Source: Priapulus caudatus
Taxonomy: Eukaryota; Priapulida; Priapulimorpha; Priapulimorphida; Priapulidae
Direction: 5' to 3'
Assembly (NCBI RefSeq): GCF_000485595.1
Contig: NW_014579293.1
Location: 12,262 to 37,364 of the forward strand
DNA: 25,103 nt
The position numbers and the translations under genes are program-made. Shown one piece after another: positions 1 through 13,200 of the stretch. The first letter of the stretch is position 1. The number at the start of each line of letters is the position of its first letter. Under the pieces are notes generated by a model. The model worked only from the letters and a program-made list of their open reading frames with translations. It was not told where the DNA came from and did not search any database.

Positions 1-765
1 AGCAGAGTGACGTCAAGAGGGGCAGAGTGACGCTTGAGAACAGAGTGACACGTGGGGACAGAGTGACGTGTGTGGACAGAGTGACGTCAAGCGGAGCAGA
101 GTGATGTGTGGGGACAGAGTGATGTGTGGGGACAGAGTGACGCGTGGCGACAGAGTGACGTGTGGGGACAGAGTGACGTCAGGCGGGGCATAGTGACGTC
201 AGACAGGGCAGAGTGACGTCAGGCAGGGTAGAATGACGTGTGAGGACAGAGTGATGCGTGGGGACAGAGTGACGCGTGGGGACAGAGTGATGCGTAGGGA
301 CAGAGTGACGTGTGGGGACAGAGTGATGTGTGGGGACAGAGTGACGTGTGGGGACAGAGTGACGTCAGGCGGGGCATAGTGACGTCAGGCAGGGCAGAGT
401 GACGTCAGGCGGGACAGAGTGATGCGTGGCGACAGAGTGACGGATGGTGACAGAGTGATGCATGGGGACAGAGTGACGTGTGGGGACAGAGTGATGCGTA
501 GGGACAGAGTGACGCGTGGGGACAGAGTGACGTGTGGGGACAGAGTGACGTGTGGGGACAGAGTGACGCGTGGGGACAGTGACGCGTGGGGACAGAGTGA
601 CGTCAGGCAGGGCAGCGTGACGTGTGGGGGCAGAGTGACGTGTGGGGACAGAGTGACGTGTGGGGACAGAGTGACGTGTGGGGACAGAGTGACGTCAGGC
701 AGGGCAGAGTGACGTCAGGCGGGCAGAGTGACGCGTAGGGACAGAGCGACGCATACGGGAAGGTT
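1..765. repeat. Minisatellite with two interleaved units (about 18 and 20 bp)
   Basis: About 40 tandem units fill the left edge and probably continue beyond it. One type is GTGACGTGTGGGGACAGA (18 bp, with GTGATG and GTGACGCG variants). The other is GTGACGTCAGGCGGGGCAGA (20 bp). The second type contains the palindrome TGACGTCA, roughly eleven times. Open frames across it only translate the repeat. Confidence 0.92.
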
Positions 766-1064
766 GACACACGCGGGCAGAAAGTACCAATGCAAAAATT
801 CCCGCGTGCGTCACTGTTTTGTCACACGTTTTTGTCATTATTAACCCCTGATATATATATACCTAAGAGGTAAAAGAGGAGCCAAAGGAGGAACACATAG
901 TTAGAATATGCCAAGTACACTGAACACTCATGTGAATTTCCCATTAGGGTTTAGTTAAGGTCAGTGTTAGGGTTAGATTAGGGGGTCAGAGAAGCTCAGG
1001 GTCTTGTGGAGTTAACCGATGGCTAGCCTTTTTACCCAAACGCCCTCAGTGTCTGTGAGCTTAC
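766..1064. other. Intron of the golgin gene, nothing further recognised
   Basis: The sequence between the minisatellite and the exon 16 donor has no coding signature on either strand. It contains a short TATATATATA run and a TTAGGGTTAG pair that is too short to be telomeric. Confidence 0.5.
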
Positions 1065-1203
1065 CAGCAAGTCTGCCCTTCTCTTTCTCCAGCTCCAACT
1101 GTAGGCACCGGGCAAGCTCCTCAGTCTGATGCTCACTGGCGTCTGCTCTCGCCTGCTCCAGCGCCACTTGGAGGCCAGCAATGTGCTGCTGGTACTCTTC
1201 CAC
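1065..1203 (-). CDS. GOLGA3: Golgin-A3, exon 16, last exon visible (coiled coil)
   Basis: 139 bp; acceptor CATGGCAG|GTG at 1203, donor GCTG|GTAAGC at 1065, phase 0 in and phase 1 out, so the gene continues to the left of the window. It encodes VEEYQQHIAGLQVALEQARA and LELEKEKGRLAG. The latter is a near copy of the ALELEHEKGKLTGLG motif of golgin-A3. No further exon was found in 1-1064. Confidence 0.9.
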
Positions 1204-4200
1204 CTGCCATGGATTAGATATGGTCAACTAATTCACAAAAAACATGGCCAAGTAAGAGCAAGTTCACATTGAAAAGAAGTTCTGGACAAAGAGCAGCAAA
1301 TTTACGATTCAAAAGAAATCAATGCCAAGGATGCGCCATTTCAGATTCGAAAGAAATTATGGCCAAGGATAAGCAATTTTGGATTCAAAAGAAATCACGA
1401 CAAGGATGAGCAGTTCCAGATTCACAAGAAATCACGGCCAAAGAATCATGGCCCCGCGTGATGAACGCAACTCACCGACGATTTGAACAGGTTGCTGACT
1501 TCCTCTAGCTGCTCCTCCAAATCTTCCTTCTCTTCCCTGGTATTCTCAAGTTGCTGCAGAGCGAGCATCAGCTGCATGCTAGCGCCGCCCGCCTGCTCTG
1601 TCGCGCTCGCCCGCCTCCCGGCATCGTCGGCGCCCTGGTCTGCCTCTGGCAACACCCCGTCACCTTCACTCACGACAACATCTCTGCACGCGTCTGCGGC
1701 TGCGTCGTCAACATCCGCGGATTCAACGGCCAAGAGTTCGGCGTCGCGACCTGTAAGGTCCGCAGCACTGTCAGGGGGTACCGCTGTAGTCTCTGCTTGA
1801 TTCAGGTGCCTCAGTTCATCCTCGGCTTTGCTTCTCACTGCACTGGCAGTCTGTAGCTGCTGTGTAAGAACATTCACCCTGCGTACACACACAAACGAGA
1901 CACCATGAGACGAACAACAGTCATACGATTGAGGTTCATGCCACATGTACGCACACACGCACACGTGCGCACGCACACACGCACGCACGCGCGCACGCAG
2001 CCATTCACACGCACGCACGCACGCAGGCATTCACACGCACGCACGCACGCACACACACACACACAGGGTTCATATACCGATATATACGCCCATAGTTCAC
2101 ACACGCTCAGTGTTTCCCCTGCATTGACACGAGCGAGGCGGCCACTTCGCTCAAATCTCAGCTGCCACACAGAAATTTATCCAAAAACACCGCCTTGCTG
2201 ACGAAAATCACTGTTCTTCCATCAATAAACTACACTTTATTGACAGCGTTCGAAATTAGTGCCGACCCGGAGCCCCTAGGCCACCAAGTTTTTGCTTCGG
2301 CCACCATCTCTACGAAACTGGACCGGCACTTTTTCCAACTCATATTACGCTGAAATACTACGGTTATCGCAACGGCAGTTTAGACAAAATTGTGAACGGG
2401 AGCGCATTCTAATGCTAAATGCTCCATTTCCTGAACGTAGACGGGGTATCCAAAACATCTAGAGCCGAGGGCATGAACTCCCTCAACGCATGATTCGCCA
2501 CACGAACAAAACCTCGTGACAGTCTAAGAAATCGATTGCAGCGGCATGTACCGTAGCCCAGTGTTTTTATGCCCGCATAACAATAAGTTCATATGTCGCA
2601 GGGGTTATCGTGGGGAGTGAGGGCACGACCAGTGACACCTGACACGCATGTAATCAAAGCTGTTAACTGAATTTGTCACTTTTCTTTATGTAGAAAGTGG
2701 ACTATTTTTATTCAGTTAGATATCTAGAAGCAATGTAAATTGCATATACTTCAAGATTCTAGGCACTTGTAACTTTGCGGATATGCGGCAGCATTGATCT
2801 ATGCATGGGGGTACCAAGGACTGGGGAGGAGAAAAACGAAAGTAAAACCTTTCCCAGAAGCTTGTTTGTTCCGTTTGACAACTTGAAAAAGTGATTCAAG
2901 AGTCTCATATGTGTTCAGAATAGCTTAGAATGCACCAAATTGCAAAATTTTTAAACAATTTCCCGGGGGAGCATGCCCCCGGACCCCCCTAGCATGACGA
3001 TCACCTTCGCTGCTTGCATTGCTTGCTTCTCGGATTGCGCAACCACCCAAATTTTTTTTACCGCCTCGCTGACCTTTTTGGCCAGGGGAAACACTGCACG
3101 CTAATATGTGTCTATCTATGTGGATATGCACTGGTAATCGAGAAAGCACCCTCACTTGGAGTTGTACTCGTCCTGCTTCCTTTCTAGTTCGTCTCTGACC
3201 TCCTCCAGCTCCTTCATCAGCCGCACGACCTTCGCTTTCTGTTTGGAGAGCTCCTTGTGAGACTGCTTCTGCTGCTTGTCTGCACCCAGTGTGTGCACAG
3301 CCGTCATCTCGCTCACCTGCAGTGCGAGAGACACAGTTACGTGCACTCACGGGGCAGGGCACTGTGACACCATGCATAGGAAGGTAGTAGAGGTAATTGA
3401 CGCCGCGCTCAGGATCACACGAGTAAAACTTATGCACGATTATTAACGCTACTGCTCCACTAACCTGTTGCTCTAGTGCTGCCCTCTGGCCAAGCGCATC
3501 CTGTAGATGCATCTCGAGATCACTGAACCTCTTGTGCGTCGTCAGGAGAGCCTGCTGCAAGCCATCTTTCTCCTTGTCCAGCCCTTGGCACGTGCTCATC
3601 ATTGACTGCTTCGCCTGCCTTAGCTTCATCAGCTATATACAACATAGTAAATTCACCAGCAATGGGCAAATAATAAACAAACAACGATAATGGTAATGAT
3701 GACAATAATAATAACAATAAAAAAATAATATAATATTATATATAAGCAAGATTGAGCATGTAGCACGCAGCATATCAACATAACAAAAACGTGCCAAAAC
3801 AATAGCTCTGTGGGACAATTCTTACAGGTAAGTGAAATTCCACGGGCTATGGAGATTAAGTGAGAGTTTATTTACAATACAAGAGCCGCAGAGCGTCTGG
3901 TCTCATCTGAGGTCTGTTGCTACGGTTATAAACGTAACATTTAAGTCGTGCGTAGTGACACCTTTGTTAGGCAGTTATGCAGATACGCAGTTGCGTACAC
4001 ATCATTTCAGCAACCTTCTGCATACCTCCCAAATCTCATTGGTTGATACAAATCGCGTGCCTGAAACTCCTGTTTTATGGTGCATTGTGACCCTAACCCT
4101 ATTTAAAAAAAGGGTTATTTGTTGTTATGAAATTGTTGTAAAAATTATTTGTTGTTATGAAATTGTTGTAAACATTATTTGTTGTTATGAAATTGTTGTA

Positions 4201-7200
4201 AATAAATCATGTAAATATTTTCCTTAATTGGAAAGAAATAGTTAAATGGATAAAGATAGAAAAATACAGTAAACAGGTAAATAATAAAAAATCTGATGGG
4301 ATTCGATCCAAGGACCTTTGAGCCGTAATCCTGTGCTGTAGCCGTTTGGCTATCGAGGCATATTGCGTTTCCAGATTATGGATGTGCCATGAATATTAGA
4401 ACACTGTGATATCATTGAGGCAGTTCAGGAATCCATGTTTAACCCTCCTCTTGAGGGTCAAAAGATTATCAGACACTTACTCTTTGCACGTCAGTGGAAA
4501 GCACATTTCATGGTCCTTTCAATAAAGTGATAAAAATGGTAGGTCAGCACTGAAACAAAAACGTTTTTCACTCTGTCCATTAGGCCATGTCCTCAGAAAA
4601 TGTCTGATATCTGACCTTTCCCCCACTGCCCTTTGACCTGTGACCTCCAATTTCGGACTGGTGATGGGTTTTCCTACCATGATGCTATACACCGAATATT
4701 AAGAGCATAGGTCGAGCCGTTTAGATTTGTGCCGCAATTCTGCATTTCCTCCCTATACCTTAAGTTAAGGTGGGAATGTTCCCCCTTCTTTTACACCTCT
4801 TGACCTTTGACCCCCAGCTTCAACATCCCAACTCGTTTTCGAATTACACCCCTACGTCCCGACTTTCGAACCCGTACGTCGAGCCGTTTAGATTTGTGCC
4901 CAACTGTTGACGGACGCACGCACGCACGATCATGCAATTCTACAAGCTGCATCTGACTACGTCAGATGAGCTAATCATAATAACTATAAGTTAGATTTTT
5001 TATTCACTAGATACCACATCATGTTATATAGTTTACCACATCAGAATTCACGCAGACACTCACATGCGCATGTACACACACGTAACACATTCAAGCACCC
5101 ACTAATGTAAGGTTTAAAATTTCAACGACACTGGAAAAGACTTGTGGTGATGAACGAAGGCGTCACGTATGATATATAATATATATAAAGCGAAATGTAA
5201 TGTTTAAAATCGTTTTTGACACTGGTAATGATGAACGAAGATGTCGCACACACCTCTTCTTCGTAGCCCAACCTCTGTGTTCTGAGATCGTCCATTGCTG
5301 ATGCTGCCACCTGGTGTGCAGTAACATCCATGCGAGTCTGGACTTGCTCCTGGGCTGCAGCAAGTTCCATCTCTAGCCTATCTTTGTCACGCTGTACCTC
5401 CTCCAGCCGTGTGCTTTTCACATTAAGCTCCTGGAAGTTGCGACATGGCAAAGCATAAGCAAATGTGTTTCAATTCAGCTAAGCTGAAGGCACTGCCATT
5501 GTTCGTGAGCATTTTAAATTATATATATGCAGTAGTGATAAGACAAACAAATTAAAAATTGCAGGCTTTCTCGGCCTCACTGAGAACATAATCCAGTTAA
5601 CTACTCAATTTAAGTCTTTGTGTTTTGCACTGTGAACCTAACGCTAATGTTAAACTACTTTTCGCGCAATAAATATCGGGGAAAATCTAATTTCGATGCC
5701 ACACCTGTCTCATTAGTCTATAGCTGTGTTCCACCCTATTCATGTCGCCCTTCAATTTCTGCAAGGCAAGGTCAAACACTTTCTTCTCGTCTTGAGCAGA
5801 TGACAGCTGAACCTAAAGATAGAAATATTTCATTTTATACCATCCAGGGTTTCTTATACATAAGAGGCACAGTGGTGCACCGCTGTTGTCAAATTTAACA
5901 TCACCGTTGTGAAAATGTTCCTGTACTTACCTGCCATTTTATTTTCAGGGTGCCTCAAATGCTGTCTAAGACATTCAAAATTTTAAAATTTTGCTGGGGG
6001 AGACCCCCCAGAACCCCCCCAGCGAGAGGGGGAGTTCCCCCTCCATTTCTCCCCCCCCCGCGTCTGCCTGCAGCGTCCGCATGCGTGCCTACGACACTCC
6101 TTTGAATCCATCATGAGCGTTTTTCCCCAAACTGGCCATTACTTCCTTTGTCTAATTTTCCCTCAGAAGCACCCCTGCCATGTAAATTAGGGTTTGGCAA
6201 AATTTCACAGGTGTTTTCCAAAAGCTTCCCAGGACTTAAAAAGTATTTTCCACGATCGTCAGAATTTAGACAAAAAATCTCTGTGACTTGATATCATTCA
6301 ATCAATAATCAAGGAATGAACTATAATTAGGGAACCTCGCATGAGGCATATTTACTTGACTGAGACAAGATGGACGTGTGCTAATTTTAAGGACTAACTG
6401 GGACTAAACATAACAATGACTTTTTCCCTGGACTTTCCACACCAGGAAAATGGCAATGTATAATTCCGGGGCCGAATGCAAGAACACTTTGTACGCACAA
6501 TATCGTGCGTACGAACGTTCATATGCACAAACAGGCATTTAGGTGGTATTCACAAAGAATTCTATTTCGTCAGAATCCTTCTATTTCGTGTGTACGGTAT
6601 GCACACTAGCGACCATGCGCATGCACAATAACTGAGCTTTGAAACTGCATTTTATGCAGAGATACCAAATTAAACGCTAATAATAGTGTATTGCCAGTTT
6701 GCTATGAAAGGCAAATGATATAATTAGGGCATAAAGTTGCACATTTTCCTGTTTCAAAATGATCGAGAAACAATATAATAAGTAATTACCCACTGTTTTA
6801 ATACAACATGTATTTCAGTAAAAGCATATAAGTAAATGTATAATGAAATAAAGTTGTATTTAAAGTTTCTATCTACCTATATTTACGTAACTTTATAGTG
6901 AACTTTTTAAACGTTGTAGACATCTGCTCATGGTTGTTATAAGCTGAAATATTGTCCCTTACTTTTGGCAACTTCCTGTTTTGGCTCACACCAATTCATA
7001 ACTAGAAAGGGCAGTTGTCGCCAACTACATGTATCCCCCGTGATCTAGTATGAATGAAATATCTCTGTAAGGACGTAGAAGGTAGGTAAAGTTAAATAAG
7101 TCACAAAGACAAAAGGTTTGTTATGCAACTCATCTGCCTGAGATGTGCAAGTATGTTAAAATTGGTTGCTTTAGGGGTTTTGGTACGCGACACACCTTCT

Positions 7201-10200
7201 CCCCAAGATGTGTAAGTATACGAAGTTTGCTCGCGCTAGGTCAATTAGGGGCCGAGTTATAGAGCGGAAGGGAAATATGATCAAGGTCAAGGTCAAATAA
7301 AAGCCGCAGTGACGTGGTTTTGGTACGCGACACACCTTCTCCCCAAGATGTGTAAGTATACGAAGTTTGGTAGCACTAGGTCAATTAGGGGTTGAGTTAT
7401 AGAGCAGAAGGGAAAGTGTCTGCGGCGGAGCAGAGCGGCAGCGGCGGCTGGACAGACCTGAAACCATAGTATCCCCGCCGACTTCGTCGCGGGGGATACA
7501 ATTACATGTAGCATGCTAATCACGATGTTTAAGCAAAATATAAAATTCTGGGAATATATTTTTTGTGTATCCAGCAACTCCTATCTTGGTTCTGTTCCTG
7601 CTTATGCCTTGTCATAAATGTCGATGGTGTCAGCGTTACAGCCCCCTTCTTTGTGTCACTGTTTCTCCCACAAGATATTGCTGGATTTGGTATTGGGGCT
7701 GCTGCAGACACGTCTCCATCAGCATCATACACGCGCACGCGTTCACACACACCCACACTGCATGGTCATTTACTGTATATATATCATACATCTTGAATGA
7801 TAAAGTTATTGTTCGGGGCATATATATCACAGTGCGAGTTAGCCTCGTGTTTAGCCTCGTGGATGCTGGCAGAGGAAAACAATGCTACTGACGGTAGGTT
7901 AGTTGATTTAATGGAAAAAGCAAAGGCAAAGTTGAGTAATGTAAACATAAGGAACCAGCCAAATCAGGCGAAACTAGGGTTGAGTTTTCAGAGCTATATT
8001 ACGTTATAATAAAGTTCTCGCTTGTACTATGTGCGTTTTTGAGTACTGCTTTCGGGTTTTGAAAAGCCAACATTGATTACCAATCCGAGAATTAGATGAC
8101 ATTCTCCTTGATGCCAACATTCTGCCTGATGTGCTAGATGGTGTACAGAATATTGGGAGACAGGAAGCTATGCAAATGAGAAAGCACATCACTGAGAGTT
8201 GTTTTACGTAAACCACGTTTGGTCATAACATAGGGAAGCTTTTATTAAGCTCCACCCTGTACAAAATGTACATAGGTTTTCCAAACGTTCAAAACAATAT
8301 GACACGGTTAAACCTGTGTAGTGCGACGGGGCTGTACTGCTGTTCGCATGACTAGTAATAGTTATAAGTAATACGACGCGCTTTGCAGTTACAGCGACTT
8401 ATGTGTGTCAACTTGAGAAAATTATTATTATTTACTGTATAATTCAGCATGCCATATTACCTGAATCTTCATTTTTATTATTTTAAAGCAGTATAATGAT
8501 CTTTTCTGAACTAGCAGTGATACTTTATTGTTTACATCCAAACGTGAAATGTATGGATGTCAATATATGTGCGAATTACTCCGCAACGTAGCGCACGTGA
8601 ACAGTGAGCGTGCCGCGCAACCCATGCATGTTTAATTACAGACCCTGACAAACACAATGTAAAGCCAGGCTTAGGTCGGCCTTGCGACGCGACGCGATTG
8701 CCTTGCGACTGATTATCTGCAACTGGTTGCAAGTCGCAGCGACGATTGCATCGCAGAGAAAGTTCGACCTAAGCACCCCTGCGACTGTCAGCGACGGGTC
8801 TGTGAGGAGACTGCTCAGTGACTGGAAAATTGTTAGTCGCAGCGAGTCGCGCATGTTCTACTTTTGCGACGCGACGCGACTAGTTCCACCGGTCGCAAGC
8901 ATTGTTTTTCATGGTTACTACTCGACATAAGCTGACTTGCGATCGCTGTGATGAACAATGCATGTGAATAAAACAATCAGTGCATACAGTCATGTACACA
9001 ACATGCACACAGCAACAAGTCATGTAAACGCATTTAGTTGCGCGATCTATAAGCGATCGTAGCTTCGACCTAAACGCCTTCTGCGACTGCCTGCGACTGG
9101 TCACTGGCAGTCGCTGTCAGTCGCGTCGCCGTTGACCGAAGCACTCAGTCGCAGTGAGTTTCAGTGCGTCGCGTCGCATTCAATCGCAACTCGACCTAAC
9201 GCCGGCTTTAGGTTCACTGCCACTGGCCAAAAGTAAGCCTCGTCCACTTTTTATAGATTTTTGATATGCCAATGCTGCTTTAGTCTGGATTCAGTAACAT
9301 GTACGTACGTACACCCCACACACGTCTCTTGAATGCCAACTAAAGTTGTGCATACGCACATGATCGTACGCATTTCTTCTTGAATCCGGCCCCAGGACTC
9401 TCCCAGAGGTTTTACAGGACCAGTAGAAACCCTCACATGCACACTATTGTTTCAACATGATCTACATTCCACTCACACGTTACCTCGACAGCAGCCTTGC
9501 TCTCCTTCAGCCTGTGTATGTCTGCATCACGCGCATCCATGTCCTTCTGCAGGGCTGCCAGTTTAGACTGCAGCTCCATGTACTGCTGCGTGACCTCGTC
9601 ATGCTCCAGGTCTTTGGTGGCAATCGCTTCCTGTGACAGCGCCAGTCTAGACAGCAGTTCCTTCTGCTGGTCCTCGAACGTGGCCAGTGCGGCTTCCCGC
9701 ACCTGAGGCAAAGATTTTGTAAGATTTCCATGCGATGGAAGAGATCAAGATGACAAAAGTGTAGTAAATAGTGATATATTGATAGCAATTGTGAACTGCC
9801 AGCTATGTAAATGATCACGGTTAGCAAACCGTATGCAGGGTCTGGGAAATGATACTCAAAGTCTTTATCAGCCATCTTAATCCAGTTATCACGTGGATAC
9901 TGATATCACACACAAGCTGCTGCTCTGCGTCAACAGATCGTGTCAAACACTGTTAGATTTACCACAATAGTCATGACATAATGAGCATAAAATGTCACAA
10001 CTTTTGCACATGAAGTGTTGCCCAACAGCTACATTTTAGACAATGGTCACAAGTATTCGTGACGTTTTTGACAATGGGCCGCAGGTTTCTGATCGAGGTC
10101 AGAAGGATTGCATGGTCAGAGAACGTGAAATCTCCTTCTTCTCAACCAAACAAATGGGCCGACGTGCGATGGACCCACTGATTCTTTTGTGCACAGCAGT

Positions 10201-13200
10201 CGGAACTTAAAGTTAAATGCCCAGTTGTAGGCAAAACAGGTCGGATAATGGGTATACGGCGTGTGAGTAAATTCTGCCGGATCTGGGCACAAGATGCAGT
10301 TGGGCCAGTAGGTCCGACGGGTTTTGTATTCCTTGTTGGAGCATACCTTCAGCTCGTTGGTTGCGAGTTCCAGCTGATGTTCAAGCTCAGTGGACTTGAT
10401 TGTCAGCGTGAACATCTTGCTCCGCTCCTCTTCGGTGGCATGCAGCTTCGTCCTGATGCTCTCCTGCGTCATGTTCTTCTCGCGCTCCACCTGTCAATGA
10501 CGCACGCCGGAACTAAACATCATGTACACAGTCACACACAAAGCATGCACATACTGATATATACACATGACAATGTGCGTGTGTGCTGCATGCACACACT
10601 GATATAAACACCTGATAATATTAACACTGATATAATCACACAACATTGTGCACACTGATATTGTAACGTCTATTTTACATATGTTGTACATATGTCGGCC
10701 GTTGAAGTTTCTTCTTGAGACGAAGTCTATACGTAACGCGAAGTTGCAGAGGTGGGCGGCCAAGATATCGGAATTTGATGTTGACATCCGTTATAAGGAA
10801 GGCCGGTTTAATGTACAAGCGGATGCGTTATCGAGGCTTATTACAGATGTTCCAGTCGACCAGACTGATAGCAAAGGCTACATCACTGCTGAGGTACCAC
10901 GAGAACAGGCGATGCTCGTCGCACCTGTAAGCTTGCAGGAGGAGGATGGTGCGGCTGTGGTGCGTGAGGGTGACAATGATAATCTTGAAACAGATCTCGA
11001 CTGTTCATACACAGCAGATTCTTTCATTGCAGCAGCAGGACCCTTATGCAAGAACATGGTTGCACCTTCGAGGCAGAGCATCCGTCACTCCGTCACGCAG
11101 GGAGATGGCTGATTTCATACTAGAAGATGGATTCTTTTCATCTCGGAGCAGCCACTCATGACAGCGTTCCATGTCGACAGCTCTTGTGGTGCCTAAATCT
11201 CTTGTTCCACAGGTTTTGTTGTTTGTCATGACCATGTGTATGCTGGGCACCTAGGCTTTCAAAAACGTACTTGAGGGTGCGAGCGATATTATTGGCAGCA
11301 CATGTTCACCGACATTCAGACACACGTTCGAGCGTGTGTCCAGATCGCAATGCTCGGAAGCTGAGACGGGTACATGGACCCATGAGAAATGCGCCATTGC
11401 CGAGTTATGTCAACCAGACGGTTGCTATTGACACGGTGGGGCCTTTACCGGTGTCAGACAGAGGGAACAGGTACATAGTTACGTTCTTGGATCTGTACTC
11501 ATCATACCCTGAAGCGTACGCAGTCGCCGACAAGTCAGCCGCAACGATTGCGCAGCTCATTGTTGACAGGTTCATTCCTACACACGGTTGTCCATCGGCG
11601 TTCATGACTGATAATGGGTCGGAGTTTTGTAATTCTCTTACAGCTGCCATTTCGGAGGAATTCAAAATCCATCACATCCGTACGTCGCCCTACCATCCGG
11701 CGAGTAATGGACAGTGTGAGAGGTTTCACCGCACTTTAATAATATGGTTTCATGTTTATGTTGGCAGATCTGGAAGGGTTGGGATGAAAAGCTGGGTCCA
11801 TTCGTTCGCGTACAAGAAGTAGTGTACATGGAACAATGCAACTCACGCCGTTCTTTGTTGTCTAGCGGAGAGATCCCGGTCATGCCGTTGATACATTCCT
11901 TCGGCCACGTAAGGTATCGTACACTGATGATCCCAGTGTCGTTGGCGCTCGACGGGCTTCATCGAGCGTATACGCAGATTCAAGAGAACACGAGGCGTAC
12001 ACGGGAGAAGAATAAGGTTATTTATGACAAAAGAGCTAAACAGCAGGAGTTCGTGCCTGGGACTCTGTTTATTGGTATAATCCTACGACGAAGCCATCCC
12101 AGTCGAGGAAGCTTGCGTCGTATTTTCGACCATATTACGTAGTAGTTCAGCAGTTGTCGTAGTTAATTCCTTATTAAGGCATGTACGGTCAGGCGTACAC
12201 ATGCGGTACATGTCGATAACCTCGCGCCAGCTTTCTCACAGGATGCATGGACAAGTACGTGCCACGAGAGAAAGTACTGACGACGGACAGACGGGGTACA
12301 GCCGCGAACGGAGTGCTAAATTTGTGAGCACCGCAGCAGGCACCGCAGACGACAGTGATGAGTGGAGGAGGACGTCATTCACTCTCGCCTCGCCTGAAGT
12401 AGTTGTGCTACACGTCAGGAATTATATACCATTGTGTTTTCTATTTCCAAGGCAGTTGTTGTATTTCTCCTGCAAGAGAGCATGGGAGACTTGTCAGTGG
12501 AGCAGATCCATGCAAGTCCAGGCGCGGTATTTGTGTCCGCGAGGCAGAAATGCGGCGGCTAACTGAAAGTCACTGGCTAATTTCGTTTAATATATAATAT
12601 ATACACAGATTGATCACTACATGGCGGTATTGGTAAAGAATTACTCTTGTTGCCAACTGACACCGGCACAAAACCGGGCTATCGCAAAATCAAAATGGGT
12701 CTGACTCGCAATTGGCAATGGATCTGAATATTATTATTAATAATCATGTGGCCTGGTTTCGTAGTAAATTGTATTCATTAACAACACGGTTGCAAGATAT
12801 ACATTCTCTGTATCAACATCATCGTTCAAAGCGGGCTATTTTTTCGGGGATTGGTAGATTATCTAAAATGATATTTGGGACGGCTACTGAGGCGGATGTG
12901 AAGCAGTTGCAACAGGAAATAATTGCCTTGCAGGGATCGGGAGACAGCATGAGACATTTGATAATCAGTCAGTCACGGTTTTAAATTTCACAAGGATTCA
13001 CACTGAATTAAACACTAAAGTAATGCAGCACTTAACGAGTGACACGCGACAGGTAACAGTAATGGTTAATAAAATTGGCAGAGATTTTTCTCAATTTCAA
13101 ATACAAACACTTACATATTTGAAATCACTTTCAAGGTTACAGATTACAATAAGCAGTTTGGCGTTGTCTTTTGCGCATGTACAAGACACATTTGATCAGT

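Larger units (their letters stand above)
6468..9393. mobile_element. Possible 2.9-kb element bounded by GGGGCCG termini
   Basis: GGGGCCGAATGCAAGAA at 6468 and, reverse complemented from 9393, GGGGCCGGATTCAAGAA form a putative terminal inverted repeat. Both continue into related (C/T)GTACG-rich sequence. No target duplication was found. It could instead be two opposite copies of one short repeat. Inside lie two smaller elements (7034-7496, 8660-9210) and coding-like scraps on the plus strand. Confidence 0.35.

Noticed and set aside
419-712. 97-codon open frame on the plus strand rich in GDRVT
   Set aside because: It only translates the minisatellite; the same peptide appears in every unit and no start context or conservation signal exists.
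1446-2170. Minus-strand frames of 194 and 98 codons rich in CVRAC
   Set aside because: They run from golgin exon 15 into the intron through the CA/CGCA microsatellite. The exon itself ends at the GTACGCAG acceptor.
2925-3629. 234-codon minus-strand frame
   Set aside because: It starts in exon 13, reads through the intron and crosses exon 14 in the wrong frame. The spliced reading explains both exons better.
4088-4101. Telomere-like CCCTAACCCT
   Set aside because: Only two units, with no array; chance or repeat-derived.
3832-4227. 131-codon plus-strand frame with CCYEIVV repeated
   Set aside because: Created by the composite repeat and the 30-bp tandem array; no protein-like composition outside them.
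4293-4360. Functional tRNA gene
   Set aside because: A and B boxes are present but the acceptor stem does not pair and the T stem is mismatched, so it is called a SINE head or pseudogene.
5920-5960. Possible extra golgin exon ending at a GTAAGT donor
   Set aside because: In the required phase a TGA occurs eight codons upstream and no usable acceptor lies between.
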